This document shows positions 11,339-23,827 of a DNA stretch of 64,000 nt, in pieces. The stretch comes from Siphonodentalium dalli (lineage: Eukaryota; Mollusca; Scaphopoda; Gadilida; Siphonodentaliidae). Below the pieces are notes generated by a model. That model did no database searches. It was not told where the DNA came from and was given only the letters and a program-made list of their open reading frames with translations. The position numbers and the translations under genes were made by a program. Each line of letters starts with the position of its first letter. Within the stretch, counting starts at the first letter, position 1. Location: positions 94,063,343 through 94,127,342 of the forward strand of contig CP136065.1 in assembly GCA_032622095.1 (NCBI GenBank). The letters run 5' to 3'.

Positions 11339-12618
11339 ACTTATTGAAATCTTATTGAGGTGATTGACTTTTACAGATAATTCCCTGCATGGAACAGTAA
11401 TGTTTATATTCATAACAATGGTTTTGATATGAAGAATCGATTTTGGGGAGTTATCATCTATAGTTTGAGCCACACGTACATGTAACGTGTAGCTATACAC
11501 GTAGCGTGTATTGTCATTGTCAACGGAGGTCGCCCGACTCGCGTGATCATTTTGGCCTACACGGGCAAACCGTTTAGAGTGTGTCCAACGAAAAGCAGAC
11601 GGTGTTTGTAGCGAAGTGGAAAAATCCAATTTTCTTATTACCGAATAAGCGATCAGTGCTGTGCATGTAGATTCTACGGCGCGAAGAGATCTTAATTTGA
11701 TTGAAACCATTTGAGCGCATCGATGGTCGCATTGTGGCCAATTGTTTTGGTTCCGTGAAAATATCTGACTGTTCCGGCCATGTGCATCTCCGTAGCAATA
11801 CCATATTAACACACATTACAAGTTACAAGTACGTGTAGCTGAACCTGGCTATTAATAAAGAAAATTAGAACAATGTCGATCTGTTTTCAAATGTATACTT
11901 GTTGATGACAGTTGTTTTACATACTTTTTTTGTTTGTTTAATTTATCTTATTTCGCATGAACCCACTTCAATTGCCTTGGAACCCTTTAAATACAACTCG
12001 ACGTTGCTAATTTACCTTAGAAGTTAGACTTCTTCGCCATGTAGACATTCTGCTAGTAGTGTGCATGCACGGGTATGGGGTCAGGGTGTTGGGGTTGATC
12101 CAATGTCCCTTAACCACAATATGGGAATTATTTCCCAGAAAATGGTTGAAATTAATCTCATATTTTACTATCCAACCTCCATTTAATGTAAAATTTGTCA
12201 AAGATAGTCGAATGTAAGAGTTGAATATTTTTCGACTTTCGATCAAACTTTAGACACAAATATACGTCTCAGTTCGAAAACTTCCGACCCGCACTAAAAG
12301 AATTGAAAAATTCCATGTTCAATTATCAGTCGGAAAAAAATTAATCTTAAGTCCGTCCCTTAGGCTTAGCGAGTCGCCAATAGAGATACGAATTTCAACC
12401 TGTGAGTTTATAATATGTGCCCGAGTCTTATTATGCTTTGTAAAAGTAAAATTTTAAATAATTAGTATATATCTTTTAATCCCTTGGTTGTCAATATCAT
12501 ACAAAAGATGATGGACAACTCGATTTTAACATATGTATAGAGTAGTGGTTCCTGAGCTGTCAACTTTCCCTGAGGGCTGTCATAATATTACTATGTAAAC
12601 ATCGCAAAGTTCCCATCA
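11339..12618. other. region upstream of the TMC first exon
   Basis: No repeat or gene is recognised. A 181-codon minus-strand frame covering 11267-11812 runs into the end of the family F element and is judged spurious. The promoter of the long TMC transcript should lie here, but I cannot point to a TATA box or initiator with confidence. An in-frame TAA about 11 codons upstream of the ATG at 12619 closes the frame. Confidence 0.4.
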
Positions 12619-12703
12619 ATGAGCGATAACGAAGAACAGTGGACAAGACAAGCACTGCTTCGTGATGATTCCGGAAGTTCTGATTCGCACAATGATGGAG
12701 AAA
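12619..12703 (+). CDS. TMC exon 1a, candidate first coding exon of the long form
   Basis: It encodes MSDNEEQWTRQALLRDDSGS and eight further acidic or Ser/Asp-rich residues, then a GT donor at 12704 (GAAA|GTAATA), leaving phase 1. The next exon begins with exactly the two bases needed. The joined protein reads on through NDGETAADDSDSRYSW, a continuous acidic Ser/Asp-rich region typical of a cytosolic TMC N-terminus. An in-frame stop lies upstream. If unspliced, the frame ends at a TAG seven codons after the donor. The donor matches consensus only moderately. The assignment rests on phase and composition. Confidence 0.6.
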
Positions 12704-14651
12704 GTAATACAGATTAGATATTTATTGGGGGAAAACTTCGAAAGTTTGTCACCGACTGCGTTGACAAATGCAACTACGGAACGCCGTTTCGTTAAATACT
12801 TTATACGATTACCTGTTAAGGCCTAACGTTTTTTCTAAAATACCTGATATTTTGAATGGATTTTCTCTATAGCTATGTAGTAAAAGCTCATTGATATCGG
12901 TATATGTTATGTATATGAGACATATGTTAACAAAATTCTTACTACTAAGTTAGAAATGATAAGACTGCATAGGGCATGTCATGACCTGAATCATGATCTA
13001 TATACTTTATTACTTACAAAGGCCTTATAATCAGGGGTGGTACCAGCGGGGGCTACAGTCCCCCTTTAGCAAAAATTGTGAAAATCACTTGCAATTCATG
13101 TCTGGATTTATGAAAAAGCTCCTCCTGCAGTTTGCATCACATATTAATGCAATATATTGTTATTGATACCTTTGAGATGTATCATGATGATGGATTTTTC
13201 AAAGTTTATTCCTTTCTCACTTTAGAATCTTGGGAAGACCATTCTGGTTTGGGCAACTTAACTCTGATCAACTCAATTAAGAGTCAATTTACAGTTTATA
13301 TCGTAGGGGCTTAGAACTCTATGATATTGATGTTGACACAAGCCCCTGCTGAAGATGTACACTACATACACTGATGTTAACAGAAAATAAAATATCCTGG
13401 TAGGATTGTTTCCCTTTTCTTGACTTAGAACATTGTTAGAGGATATTATAAAAAGGTGATATTAGGACTTTATAGAACTGTTACTCAGTTTAGTGTGTTT
13501 TTTTAATTATTGTTTCTAAATTTTTGCTGTTCCACATTCATCATCAATTAGCTGCCTCCAATAATTTTCACAAACAGTTCGTTATCTTTTATTATGCATT
13601 GTCACATCTTACTATGATCTTAGGTCTTTAGGATCACATTACTTGCCTCAGTGTCAGGTTATAATTCATAGGCTTAATTGTCATATTCATTTAATCAAAC
13701 TTATTAATTCTGTTGGTAGCTTTTAATTGTTTTGGGTCTTGGCTTATCTAGTTCGTTAATCTTAATTGCCGTATTCAATCAGTCAACACTTTCTATTTCC
13801 ATTAACATGTTTTACTTGACACCCTTTACTCATTGGTTAATTCAGCTTAGCATTTCTCACCTCCAATTGTATATAAAACCCTTCAACTCTAGACTTAATA
13901 AAGGACATTTGATCTAGAGTGGTCACTATATTGTTTCACATCAGTAGGATTAAAATTGGACATATCAAGTTGCAAGGAATTACCTGTTGCATATATATGT
14001 TATATTCATTTTGGAAAACCAGCTCATTGTAATTAAAAGTTATTCACCTACATCAGACTCATTCATTTAATGACATTGGACATCTCCAGATCCCGATTAT
14101 TACATCTACAATAATTCTACCCTGTTATAATAGGCACTCAATATCTTATTGGTGTATTCAACTGCTAGAGTTTGTATCAAGTGGGACCTGAAAAACTGGG
14201 ACAATTTTACCAACCTTCAGAAGATGTGAAACATATATTGTAATGAAGGAAACATTTTTTTGTGAGAGATTGAATATTTTAAGGTTCATCCAGATTTAGT
14301 CCGTGAACCAGAAGTATATAATCGGAGTCAAGCTCTATTAGTGACAGACCAGCTCTGTTAGAATAGTCGGTTGGATAACTAGGCAATGTGACAAACTCCA
14401 CATGCAACCTGTTTTCAGTGGATGCAAAATCCTAGAACATTTCACATTTACAAACCTGTATTGCATAAAAGGGGACAACAGAAGTTTAGATCTCGTAAGA
14501 GTAGTTGCCCCTTTTCTACACTTTTGAACATTTAGAAACATTGAATGGGCATGCATGTATGTGATTTGGGTACCTTTTACTCCTCTTAAAATTTCTAATG
14601 TAGAGGAGAGAAACATTACCAATATTTCATTTAATACTATTAATCTATTAA
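12704..14651. other. intron between TMC exons 1a and 2a, left part
   Basis: No clear repeat copy is seen until 14648. At 13034 the text CAGGGGTGGTACCAGCGGGGGC looks like a hAT-type end, but no matching opposite end with 8-bp duplication was found. The rest is AT-rich without features. Confidence 0.4.
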
Positions 14652-14975
14652 AAGGTACTGCACACTGAAACCGGCCATTATGGTACCATCTCCTTTTATA
14701 TTTAACAGAATATATGCAACAAATGAATGAATTTGAGCCATGGATTAGTGCAAAATACACTTGTATGCTCTATGAGCAATGCAAATAACATGGTAATTAT
14801 AATGAAAATGAATCTATTTTCATGGTAATTACCATGTTGTTTGCATCGTTCATAGAGCACATGAGTGTATTTTGCACTCATCCATGGCTCAAATTCATTC
14901 ATTTGTTGCTTATATTATGTTGAGTATAAAATCAAATGGTCTTATAAATGGCTGATTTTAGTGTACAGCACCCAT
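14652..14975. mobile_element. TTAA-bounded palindromic element, family H
   Basis: The two halves are near-perfect complements: AACAAATGAATGAATTTGAG near 14717 faces CTCAAATTCATTCATTTGTT near 14887. The outer ends are AAGGTACTGCACACTGAAAC and TAGTGTACAGCACCC, with TTAA outside at 14648-14651 and 14976-14979. A sister copy is at 39003-39326. The whole unit could fold into one long hairpin with a short loop. Confidence 0.7.
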
Positions 14976-14989
14976 TTAATTATTTATTT

Positions 14990-15115
14990 CATTATCTATT
15001 TGTTTTTATTTTTTTATTGATATATTTGTTTGTTTATTTTTTTAAATTTATTTATATATATTTTTTTTTATTATACATGTATTTTATTTATTTTATTTAT
15101 TTAATCTTTTATCAG
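14990..15115 (+). other. T-rich tract leading to the exon 2a acceptor
   Basis: The strand is almost purely T with scattered A over about 100 bases and ends TCTTTTATCAG at 15115. It works as a long polypyrimidine-like stretch before the exon 2a acceptor. The plus-strand frame through it (rich in Phe, Tyr, Ile) is an artefact. Confidence 0.6.
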
Positions 15116-15521
15116 CTGCTGCCGATGACAGTGACAGTAGATACAGTTGGGATCGACTGGATCCCTCAGACCACCATTCCACCATGACGAGAGCCGGGAG
15201 CTTGGATAGACAAGCAGATATCATTTCTCATCTGCCGAGTAGTAAGGCATTGTACTCCGATGCTGGAGTCACTCTCAGTAGGACCCTCCAGTGCCAAAAG
15301 AGGCATGGGTCACGTTCCAAGACATATCCGAGACATCAAAGAGGTGAGACTGAAGATGTGGAGGATGGTCTTTGTGAGAGACTAGCTACAAGTCAGCGAT
15401 TTACTTCTTTAAATGTGGACATTAATGACGGCATGGAACATGATAATGAACAAGAACGGTGGGATAGAAGACAGAGTGTTAAAGAAATGACGGCACAGAT
15501 CAGGAGGCGAAAGAAAATAAG
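15116..15521 (+). CDS. TMC exon 2a, cytosolic N-terminal region
   Basis: The acceptor is TTTTATCAG at 15115 and the donor AAG|GTATGT at 15521/15522. It enters in phase 1 and leaves in phase 2. Translated it gives ADDSDSRYSWDRLDPSDHHS, a basic/Ser-rich middle, and the ending QSVKEMTAQIRRRKKIR, charged like the segment before the TMC core. A Kozak-like CCACCATGA at 15184 could serve as a start if exon 1a is wrong. The hydrophilic content and lack of stops over 406 bases, with strong splice sites, support it. Confidence 0.8.
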
Positions 15522-15634
15522 GTATGTCCATTCCGGTAGACATTGGTGTATAGAACATGAGAACAAACTCTTTGCATACAGTTTCCGCCTGGAACAATTG
15601 AAAAACAATATTTTGTGAGACTAAAAACGACATA

Positions 15635-15841
15635 CAGTAATGTCCTAAATAACCCCTAAACCATAGCATAATTATGGGAAATTTTTCAGGATTTAGTTGG
15701 AAATATGGCTTGCTGTAATTCGTCAGAAAGCTCTCAGTGAGAGCTTTCCAATGAATGGCAACAAGCAATATTTCCGACTAAATTCGGAAAATAAATTCCC
15801 ATAATTCTGCTGTGGTTAAAGGGTCATATACTTCGGGCATT
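15635..15841. mobile_element. TA-type palindromic MITE, family B (diverged copy)
   Basis: The left end CAGTAATGTCCTAAATAA and right end GGGCATTAC enclose two complementary arms with the family text ATTATGGG...CAGGATTTAG and its complement. GAAAGCTCTCAGTGAGAGCTTTC marks the palindrome centre. It lies in the intron just after exon 2a. The right TA is mutated. Confidence 0.7.
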
Positions 15842-16047
15842 ACATTATTTTCATAACCACTATAGTCCACTACTAATACTGAACTCAGCAGTGCCAACAT
15901 CCAAGGCTTCCATAGGACCTAGAAAGCCATAAATAGCCTTCAATCTGACAAATCTCATGGATTGTGTTTAGGTTTAGTTAAGGAAGATTAGACTAGGTTT
16001 TTTGGCAGTATATGCATTGCTCCGTGCTCACTGACAGTACACTTTAA

Positions 16048-16380
16048 CCCTTTCCTGGTGCTGCATTAAAGATCCTGTGCAAGTGCATTCTCTTATATAT
16101 GCAAGTTTCCCAGGGAGCCTCGCTTACTAGTATATAAGAGAATGCGTGGTTTACAAGGTCAAGGACTCAAGGTAAATATTGACTGGAGCTTCTTGAAATT
16201 TTGTGAAAACCCTGTGCCATTCTCTTATATATGTGAGTCATCCATAGGGAGCCTTGTATATATAAGAGAATACATCGGCCTAACATTATTTATATTGACC
16301 TTGTAAGCCAATGCATTTTCTTATATATGCTAGGCTCCCTATGGGAGGCTCACATTTATATAAGAGAATGCCTTGGTACC
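16048..16380. mobile_element. TTAACCCTTT element with three TATATA palindromes
   Basis: The left end is TTAACCCTTTCCTGGTGCTG at 16044. Three hairpins follow, each with CTCTTATATATG and CATATATAAGAG-type arms, at about 16085-16147, 16219-16275 and 16310-16372. The left text CTGCATTAAAGATCCTGTGC matches the copy at 43865-44120. The right terminal AAAGGGTTAA is not found, so the unit is incomplete or composite. Confidence 0.6.
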
Positions 16381-17576
16381 CATGGATATGATGTCATATA
16401 TGACATACTCACCCGTCAAAGGTTTTAATATTGCATGGATATGCACATTCAGACTTGTGTCTGCACCATTTTAGTTTGATGACATTTGGATACAAGAACA
16501 GTCATATGATGATAATATATATTAAATATATCCCATATCACCAAAAGATACATGTTATTTGGGAGACATATGACATTGACAAAGTGCAATTTATTTGTCT
16601 GCCATTTTCAGAGTTAACCCTTTGGTATCAAACAGAGATTATTGGTTCATACAGAAACATATGGATACCAATACACTGACTTACATGTACATCTAAATAA
16701 AACATTCTTATTATATAAACTAGCTGTGTTGGCCAACAGATAAATTGTTGGAATTATAGTGTCTGTGAATTAATGAAAGGTACCTAGTCATCAAAGCTTT
16801 GAGTTGTTTGATTTGTTATTAGTTTGATTTATAAAACTGTCAATGGTCTATAATTCCATGTCTCAATAGAAGAGGGCGGAATGTTAAATGTTATGACCAT
16901 ATTGACAGTGTTTATGACAGGAAATAATTTTACTGACTTGTGCAATGTAACAACATAAATCAGGAGCATTGGCAAATGACACTATTGACTATTATGTGGT
17001 GTTTAAAATTACACAGACATTATGAATGGTTAAAGATGATTTTTCAATTCAACATGATGCATTTCGATGAAAGCACTGGGCTGAGAAATTTAACCACAGC
17101 AGGCAGTTAATGACTATATTATCTAAGAGTCCTTTGATGTGAGGAAGGGGCAATTGGTGTTGGAGTTAGGCTATGCCAAGAAAAACCCTTTGGTCCCAAT
17201 AGACTAGACTGTTGCGCATTCCATGATTTTGTTATGCCAAGAAGAAGCCGTGACCAGGAATTTTTCAGAATGTGCAATTCAAATAAGAGGCAGATCTGTA
17301 TGGCCATGCATGAATAATTCCCCCCCCCCCCCCACAAACAGAAGAAAATTAGTTCCATATGTATACTCAGTAGTTGAAATGTTTTAATGTTCTACATTCC
17401 CCCGTTTATAGTAAACAAAAATTAATAAAAGTTGAAAATTTGAGTGTGTCTATGAACCACGAAATATCTAAATTCCAGAGTATGAATATACAGTACCAAC
17501 TTGAAAATTGCTTCGTTATTTCATTATAACCAAAAAAAATTAAAAGTTTGAATTTCCTAGTCAAAATTTCTTGTGA
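16381..17576. other. intron of the long form, no feature except a poly-C tract
   Basis: The sequence is AT-rich with isolated frames. Fourteen C residues in a row occupy 17320-17333. No gene or repeat copy was recognised. Confidence 0.4.
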
Positions 17577-17580
17577 TTAA

Positions 17581-17964
17581 AGATGGTCTATCTTTCCTAT
17601 AACAAGTTTTATATAGTTTCCTGGGTATAAAATAATAAATATGAATGAAGACCCCTGTCCGGAAACACTTCTATCACTTAATATTTATTTTATTTCAAAT
17701 TTTCTGGTATAATATACATACAATAAAATTTGGGACATTTTATGACTCGCATTCTTTCGGAGAGTAGCTTATGCGGGATAACTTTATCTAAAATTTCTAA
17801 AAATACTATTATAATTATTGCATTGTATAAGAAAATATCTATATAAAATAAATTTTATCACAAACTGATAGAAGCTTTTCCAGACAAGTGTCTTTGACTC
17901 ATAATTATTATTTTATAACCTGGAAACTGTTTATAAAACATATTTAGGAAGAGATAGACCATCT
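17581..17964. mobile_element. TTAA-bounded inverted-repeat element, family J
   Basis: The left end AGATGGTCTATCTTTCCTAT and the right end GAGATAGACCATCT are inverted, each flanked outside by TTAA (17577-17580 and 17965-17968). The arms extend about 70 bases (GTATAAAATAATAAATATGA against TCATAATTATTATTTTATAA). Related copies are at 26272-26630 and near 57690-57720. Confidence 0.65.
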
Positions 17965-18316
17965 TTAACAGATGGTTATGATAGTTATTTTTAAATCCTA
18001 TCCATAGTAGTCACCTCAGCCATACATGAGCATACGTGCCAATTGGGGTGCAAATAATTGAATTTATTCTCAAAATACTGAAAATGTTGCATTTACAATA
18101 TAAGGTTTGGTGATGGGGGTGTAGTTAAAATTTGTTATGACACCCCCCTCTCAGTCTATGACCATGACACCCATGTGCCCAGTGCACTATGCCTATGTGC
18201 ACTATTCAACACATATAACGAAGAAGTCACAGACATACTCGCAAGATCGAAAGACCAAAAAAAACGTACTAGAGGACACAACTATAAATTATACATAGAT
18301 CAAGGAATCTAATTAC

Positions 18317-18648
18317 CAGGGGCGCCGGAAGCATCCAAGGGCAGGGGGGCAGAGCCTACAAAAAGGGCACTTTTCCGCAAAAAAGGGCATTTTCTCCGCA
18401 AACTCGGGAAAATAACCATAAATTCATTGTGGCAAAAATCCCTATTTTAATGTTATTTGTCGGTTTTTATGGCCGTTTTGTGATAAAATTGACAAAAACA
18501 AAAAATTAATATTCCTTGTGAAATTGGTGGTATTTTGACCAAAAAAGTCACATTTTGCTATAAAAACACGAGATTAAACACACAAAAAGCATTTTCTGTC
18601 TCCAGGGCAGGGGGGGGGGGTCAGCTGCCCCCTCATCCGGCGCCCCTG
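18317..18648. mobile_element. hAT-type MITE with perfect 8-bp target duplication
   Basis: The ends are CAGGGGCGCCGGAAG and ATCCGGCGCCCCTG. The flanks are CTAATTAC on both sides (18309-18316 and 18649-18656), a perfect 8-bp direct repeat as expected for hAT elements. Inside are CAAAAAGGGCACTTTTCC and a G tract. A second copy at 36476-36850 shares the ends and the interior. No transposase is present. Confidence 0.9.
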
Positions 18649-18845
18649 CTAATTACAGCACAACAAAATCCCATTCAGCCAGAGAGTAGTGGAATAACCT
18701 GCACAAGTTTGTTTACTCAGAATCATTGAACTTATAATTGAAGAACAGACTGATAAACATTGGTCTGACCTGGAGGTGAAGTTCAACTTCAAGGCTGAAT
18801 GAAAAACAATCTGACAATATCTAAAACATGTAATAAGTCTCAAGC

Positions 18846-18902
18846 AGATGTGTCTCTTAGCTGATGTGTCTCTTAGCTGATGTGTCTCTTAGCTGATGTG
18901 TC
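18846..18902. repeat. tandem repeat, 16-bp unit
   Basis: The unit GATGTGTCTCTTAGCT is repeated about three and a half times without visible mismatches. Such perfect copies suggest recent expansion. Confidence 0.85.
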
Positions 18903-20243
18903 TGGTATAAATGAACTATGTGGATACAGTGGCAGTTTAGGAGCCAATGTCCACAAATAGCAGAAGTAACCATAAGTAATATGATTGGCCATATTCTGAA
19001 AAAAATCCTACAGGCTACAAGTCACCCGCTACAAGCATAACCTCTCTATTGATTTGAGTACCTGTGTACAGAAGTCTATCTTTCCTTGTGTTACCTTCTC
19101 AAGGAGCCCACCTTATATTGATCTCACCTGTACAAAAATAATTGAACAATGGTACAAGAGTGTTGACCTGTGATAACAAGACATAGACCTTATAAGAACA
19201 CACACTGTATTGGTACTAAACAGGTGTGACCAAAAGTAATTGCATGTAGAATACAGGTAATAAATTACTCATGTTATTCAAGTAACAAGCAATTACTCTT
19301 TCACCAATACTCTATTGAATTAATCTTTAAGCCAAAATCCAACCATGTGTAAATTTCTGTGGTGCATATGGCTATTGTTCAGTATACTAAGTAGTGGGTG
19401 AAGGTCTGAGGATCAGATACCTCACCTATTTAATTTACAATGGTTGTTTCTTTTATGGCTTGAGTTATCATGTGGAACAATCTACACGCAAATATGATAG
19501 TTATCAATAGAGCTGGTGACTTCATCATGTCACGACGATTCAAAGCAAAAATGTTCACTAACCGTGTGAAGGTTTCTCGGAAATACATGTTTTCACTATT
19601 TGAGGTTTAACTTTGACTGTTCATCTGTGCTAGTGTTCAATTAATTCCATTGATTTTGTGACAGTTATCTTCATATCAGTTGATCGAGTTTGGATTATTA
19701 CGATTTATATCTGTGTCGTTAATTTTATATTTGAGAAGTTCGGAGTTTCCCCGACAAACCAGCTGCTGTTTGGAGTTTCATGTCACCATGCGCTTATCTT
19801 CTTAACTGTCCCGTGATATATTGTATAGGGATATAATATTCAATACAATTTACATTATCTGAATCAGGATGTGATATGAGACAACTGTTCAAATATTATG
19901 CTTGGATTTATTCATCACACTTGTGATATAACTATGCATGCAGACGTTCTCAGCGGAGTTATACTTTAAAACTTTGTTTTTCATGGAATAACGTGTCCCA
20001 GGTGTTAGAATTATTAGATCTTCGGATGGTTTTAGTTAATTTTCTGGAAAAAATATAATTTTTCATCTTGTTTATGTGAGAAATCTATTTTAAAGACTAC
20101 CTTCCCATTCATTTGTCAAATTTTGGAGAAGTTAGAAAAATAGATGAAAGAATGAAGGAGTCTCTGTTTTAAAGACCAGTTATCCATTCGTTTGTAAAAT
20201 TATAAAATATAAATGAAAGAATTTTAAGTTCTGAAGGACAATT
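18903..20243 (+). promoter_or_regulatory. region upstream of alternative first exon 1b
   Basis: It holds no recognised repeat or gene. If exon 1b is a true first exon, its promoter and 5' untranslated region are here. An in-frame TGA four codons before the ATG at 20244 closes the frame upstream. Two similar segments (around 20083-20160 and 20161-20230, each with CCATTC and AAATAGATGAAAGAAT-type text) look like an old local duplication. No core promoter element can be assigned with confidence. Confidence 0.35.
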
Positions 20244-20818
20244 ATGGATTCTCACTATTTGGGGAGACAGAGGGATTATTATCCTGATGAGGCATCATTC
20301 CATGTCCCCGATTATGGAGATGATGCAGACGAGGCCACGTCAGGCTATAATAACACCCGATATGGACAAGATGATCGTTATATGGGTAATGTTAATTATG
20401 GATATGCCACTAGTCCTCAGACACCAAATGACCCACACCAAGTGTTGATGCGGTATGATTCTTTAGAAGATTCCGATGCAGGAGCTGCTGCTGCTGCTGA
20501 AGCAACAAAGAGTTACCTTCGATACAGGCAGCATCGAAGGTCAAGAAAAACCAACGAGGAACGACCTAAGAGCATGCTGTCAATGACCGGTGAAAAGTAT
20601 GATAACGCACCAGAAGATAATTTTGAGAAGTATAAGACACTTAGACGACTTATACGAAAACGGAGTTCCAAACGGAAAAGTGAAAATTTAGAACCTGAGC
20701 CAGATTATGATGGGCTTCCAAGTCTTAATCGGCAGAAACCAAAGACTCTGAAAGAGAGGCTGGCCGAGAAATATGAGACTGTTACCGCGACAACGCATGA
20801 TATAGCTGAGACAATGAG
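20244..20818 (+). CDS. TMC exon 1b, alternative first coding exon
   Basis: It starts MDSHYLGRQRDYYPDEASFH after an in-frame upstream stop and stays open for 191 codons plus two bases. The donor ATGAG|GTACAT at 20819 leaves phase 2, exactly the phase of exon 2a, so both can join exon 3 through an AG+G arginine codon. The peptide is Tyr- and Asp-rich at first, has a short alanine run (GAAAAAEA) near residue 77, then a basic part (RRLIRKRSSKRKSE), and ends ERLAEKYETV...ETMR. Unspliced, the frame ends 10 codons later. It is not homologous to exon 2a. Together they imply two TMC isoforms with different cytosolic N-termini driven by different promoters. Confidence 0.78.
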
Positions 20819-20935
20819 GTACATCAACCAGAGTTATCTTCATACTTGACTTGCTTTTAGTCTGAATTCAAATTAATATTTTAATTTTCATTGGAATCGA
20901 GGAGGGGGTATCTATCTACCATATACAGTAATGCT

Positions 20936-21120
20936 CTAAATAATCGACTCCTTAACCACAGCAAAATTGTGGGTAACTTTTCAGGATTTTGTCAGAAATA
21001 TGGCTTGTTGCTATTCATCTGAAAGCTCTCACTGAGAACCTTCCGATGAATGGCAACAAGCCTGAAAAGTTACCCATAATTCTGCTGTGGTTAAGGAGTC
21101 GATTATTTAAGGTATTACTG
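20936..21120. mobile_element. TA-type palindromic MITE, family B
   Basis: The ends are CAGTAATGCTCTAAATAATC and GATTATTTAAGGTATTACTG with TA outside both (20934-20935, 21121-21122). The arms are long complements carrying CCTTAACCACAGCA and its reverse. It lies just downstream of exon 1b. Confidence 0.85.
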
Positions 21121-21212
21121 TATAATACCTGAAGCACTCTTATGACAATATAAGAGTATTATTTCAGGGAAGAGAGCTTGTCATTTGTAGGTATAGTACA
21201 TGTAACTTGATG

Positions 21213-21855
21213 TAGGGCTCTGTGAATCAGGGGTTTACAGTCGAATCAAATCTTGAATCGAATCAGGGGTTAGATTCATCTCAAATCTCGAATCAAATAT
21301 ATGCCTGATCTAAACGTGGGTAACTTGGTGTTGGATGGGTGACGGAGTGTGTTACAATGTACAAGACACATGGGCGAACTGGTTTTCAGTCGCAAAAACT
21401 TGCGATCCTTATCATCTTCAAAGTTATAAAAATTGGTAGGGCCTACAGTATGCTTTTCAAAAATCATGAGCATTATAAGTCTGCAGGTATATTTCAAGAA
21501 TGCCTAGAGGAACATTAATCAAGATTGTTCGCGTTTTTAAAATGTTTTCAATGTCTCCCTTGCATGATCGGGTGTGAAACATGTATATACACTGTATTTA
21601 CTGTCACGTTTTGGGAGGTATGTTAAAAACAGAACAGAAAGTTATGCTAAAATTTCAAGCATTATTCTAATAGACCTGTAGTTAGATTTGCAATTTAGAA
21701 AATGGCATCTTCAAACATGTGTTCTTTTTCACCCACAAGAATGCCAAGAAGGATGGTTCGAAAATATTTCAATCCTGTGATCGAATCGAAAATTAAATTA
21801 AATCGGCAGCTCAATTCACGAATCGGATGGAATCTCGAAGCTTTGCAGGACCCTA
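21213..21855. mobile_element. hAT-like element with 8-bp target duplication
   Basis: The left end is TAGGGCTCTG and the right end is CAGGACCCTA. The flanking octamers are both ACTTGATG (21205-21212 and 21856-21863). Both sub-terminal regions are dense in GAATC/GATTC motifs, such as TCTTGAATCGAATCAGGGG near 21251 and GTGATCGAATCGAAAAT near 21777. No transposase domain is recognised in the short internal frames. Confidence 0.82.
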
Positions 21856-21863
21856 ACTTGATG

Positions 21864-23500
21864 GATCTATCTGCTAATGAGGATCATAATATAAGAAAGT
21901 GGCCAACTTGTTTGGACCACATGACAGTTTTTTTTTTTTTAATTGTTATTTTGTATTTAAATGATATAGTTTGGTAAATATATAACCCCATTCAGAAAGA
22001 CATAGCTGTGATATATCATGAATATTTCAAGAGTATCCATAAGAAATAATTTGGGGTCCCCTGACCCTAAGTGGTCAAATATATTTATTTCATTTTGGAG
22101 GTCATATTATAAAAGTGTTTAACAATTATATTATGAAAGTACTAATGTATTACTATGAGAGTATAAATAAGAAGTACATTGAATCACATGTGGGTAAGTG
22201 TTAATTATTTGGATTTTTTTAAAATCTACCACCAATAATTCCTTCACAATTAAAGTAAAAAACATGCAGGTTGAATTTATGAATGGAATGCTTTGAAACA
22301 TTAATTTGAATATCATACATATCATCTAGATAAAAGCTATAATTTCTAATGTTTATAAAAATAACAGGAGGGGCCCATTGCCTTTTTCAATGTTGTCTCT
22401 TATGGTGACCCTTCAAGCCACAGAAAGATAAATGGAGATACATGTATATATGATTCCATGTGTCTGGTCCTACATCCATCTGCATGCTTCCATCTGCCCT
22501 TCCACCCATATATGTGGGAAGATAGTTCAGCCATATGTTATCAGCGATCTCCTACTACAGTTGTCATGGGGGACTCACTTGCATGCTAACTGAGTACCCA
22601 GTCGGGTGTCAACTGATGCCGTCAGTATGATAATCTTGTTGTGCTTTGCTGTGCAGATTGATTTCTCTTAAGAACATGGGTAATCAGTGCTCTATGGCTT
22701 TTTCAATAATCATGTAAAGTACAATAATGAAACAAATTTTCTGTGGAACACACTATATAATTGCATAAATTCTTATTTAAAAAAGGGTCCAATATTGTTG
22801 GTCACATTTTTTTCTGTTTTAGAGTTATCCTTCTTTGAAAAAGGGCCATAACTCATGTGACATTATTTGGGCAGAACCCATATTCTAACTTAATTTGGCC
22901 TGTATTTACACATACTAATTTTGGTTCTGATCAAATAATCCAAACTAGAGTTATCAGTCAGAAACCAAAAATGTTAGACTGATACACAATACAACAATAT
23001 TTTCTAACGGATGCAGACAGGCGTCTAATAAACTACACAAAAATGGTTCCCCACACATATTTTTGACAATAGAAGCTTGCTAAATATTTCTATAGAAGAA
23101 GTTTTTGTCAAGTCATTCTATTATTGTATTGAAGGCATACAAAGGTTATGGGTATAGACTCGATGCTACCTTCAATTTAATGGCCATATAAGCCATCAAT
23201 GATGTATGCCATGCCATAAATTCATGGAAAAATCAAGCTTTGTGGTCTAAAACCGCACTCTAAATGTCACATTGTAGAACCCTTTGTCATTGTTGCCTCA
23301 ACATGGAAGGTAAAAATTAGGTACACAATATTGCTATTGAAGTGTCTGCTAGGTCAGCTCTATAGGTCCATTGATCTGAGCCATTCCAACAATAAATATA
23401 ATTGCATTTTTCTCTGATCCAATAAAATTACATGAATGGGATTGAATGGATATTGACAAAACAGAATGGAGAAAATTATGTGCAAAATATACAGCATCCG
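21864..23500. other. intron stretch with fragments of dispersed repeats
   Basis: Around 22790-23000 the phrases AAAAAGGGCCATAACTC and following resemble the interior of the bivalve (CCGT)n repeats at 29 and 39 kb. Otherwise no gene or defined element is seen. Confidence 0.4.
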
Positions 23501-23504
23501 CCCG

Positions 23505-23650
23505 ATCTTCATCATCACCATCATCTTCTTCATTACCATATTCACCACTATCATTATCATGTCGTCATCACCATCATCATCAACGTCTGTCGTAATCATC
23601 ACATCTTCATTATCTTATCATTGTCATCACCATCATTATCATCCATTGTC
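23505..23650. repeat. imperfect CAT/ATC trinucleotide microsatellite
   Basis: The run is composed of CAT, CATCAC, CATTAT and similar triplets. It accounts for the His-rich frames on the plus strand and the Met/Asp-rich frame on the minus strand, which are not genes. Confidence 0.8.
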
Positions 23651-23827
23651 GTCCTGAACAACAACAGTAACCACAATCTGTCAGCACCTAATGAAAAGCC
23701 ATGTAATCCCGTTGCTCATAGCGGATAATTATCACCTGCAAATGAAGTTCGGTGGGGGGGGGGGGATATGAAATGGTTCCTTATGTCCGTCCATTTGTCT
23801 GTCTATTAGTAACAAATTTCTCCAAGC

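Noticed and set aside
11267-11812. 181-codon minus-strand open frame
   Set aside because: The last part runs through the end of the TTAA element at 10943-11334, the composition is unremarkable, and no motif or homology is recognisable. It is most likely chance in an open stretch.
13034-13380. hAT-like element starting CAGGGGTGGTACCAG
   Set aside because: An end-like sequence is present and CAAGCCCCTGCTG lies to the right, but there is no matching 8-bp duplication or inverted end of adequate length.
14948-15187. Phe/Tyr/Ile-rich frame that looks like a membrane protein
   Set aside because: It translates the T-rich polypyrimidine stretch before exon 2a. Only the part after the acceptor at 15115 is coding, in a different frame.
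23432-23728. His-rich plus-strand frame, considered as a metal-binding protein
   Set aside because: It is the CAT/ATC microsatellite in translation.
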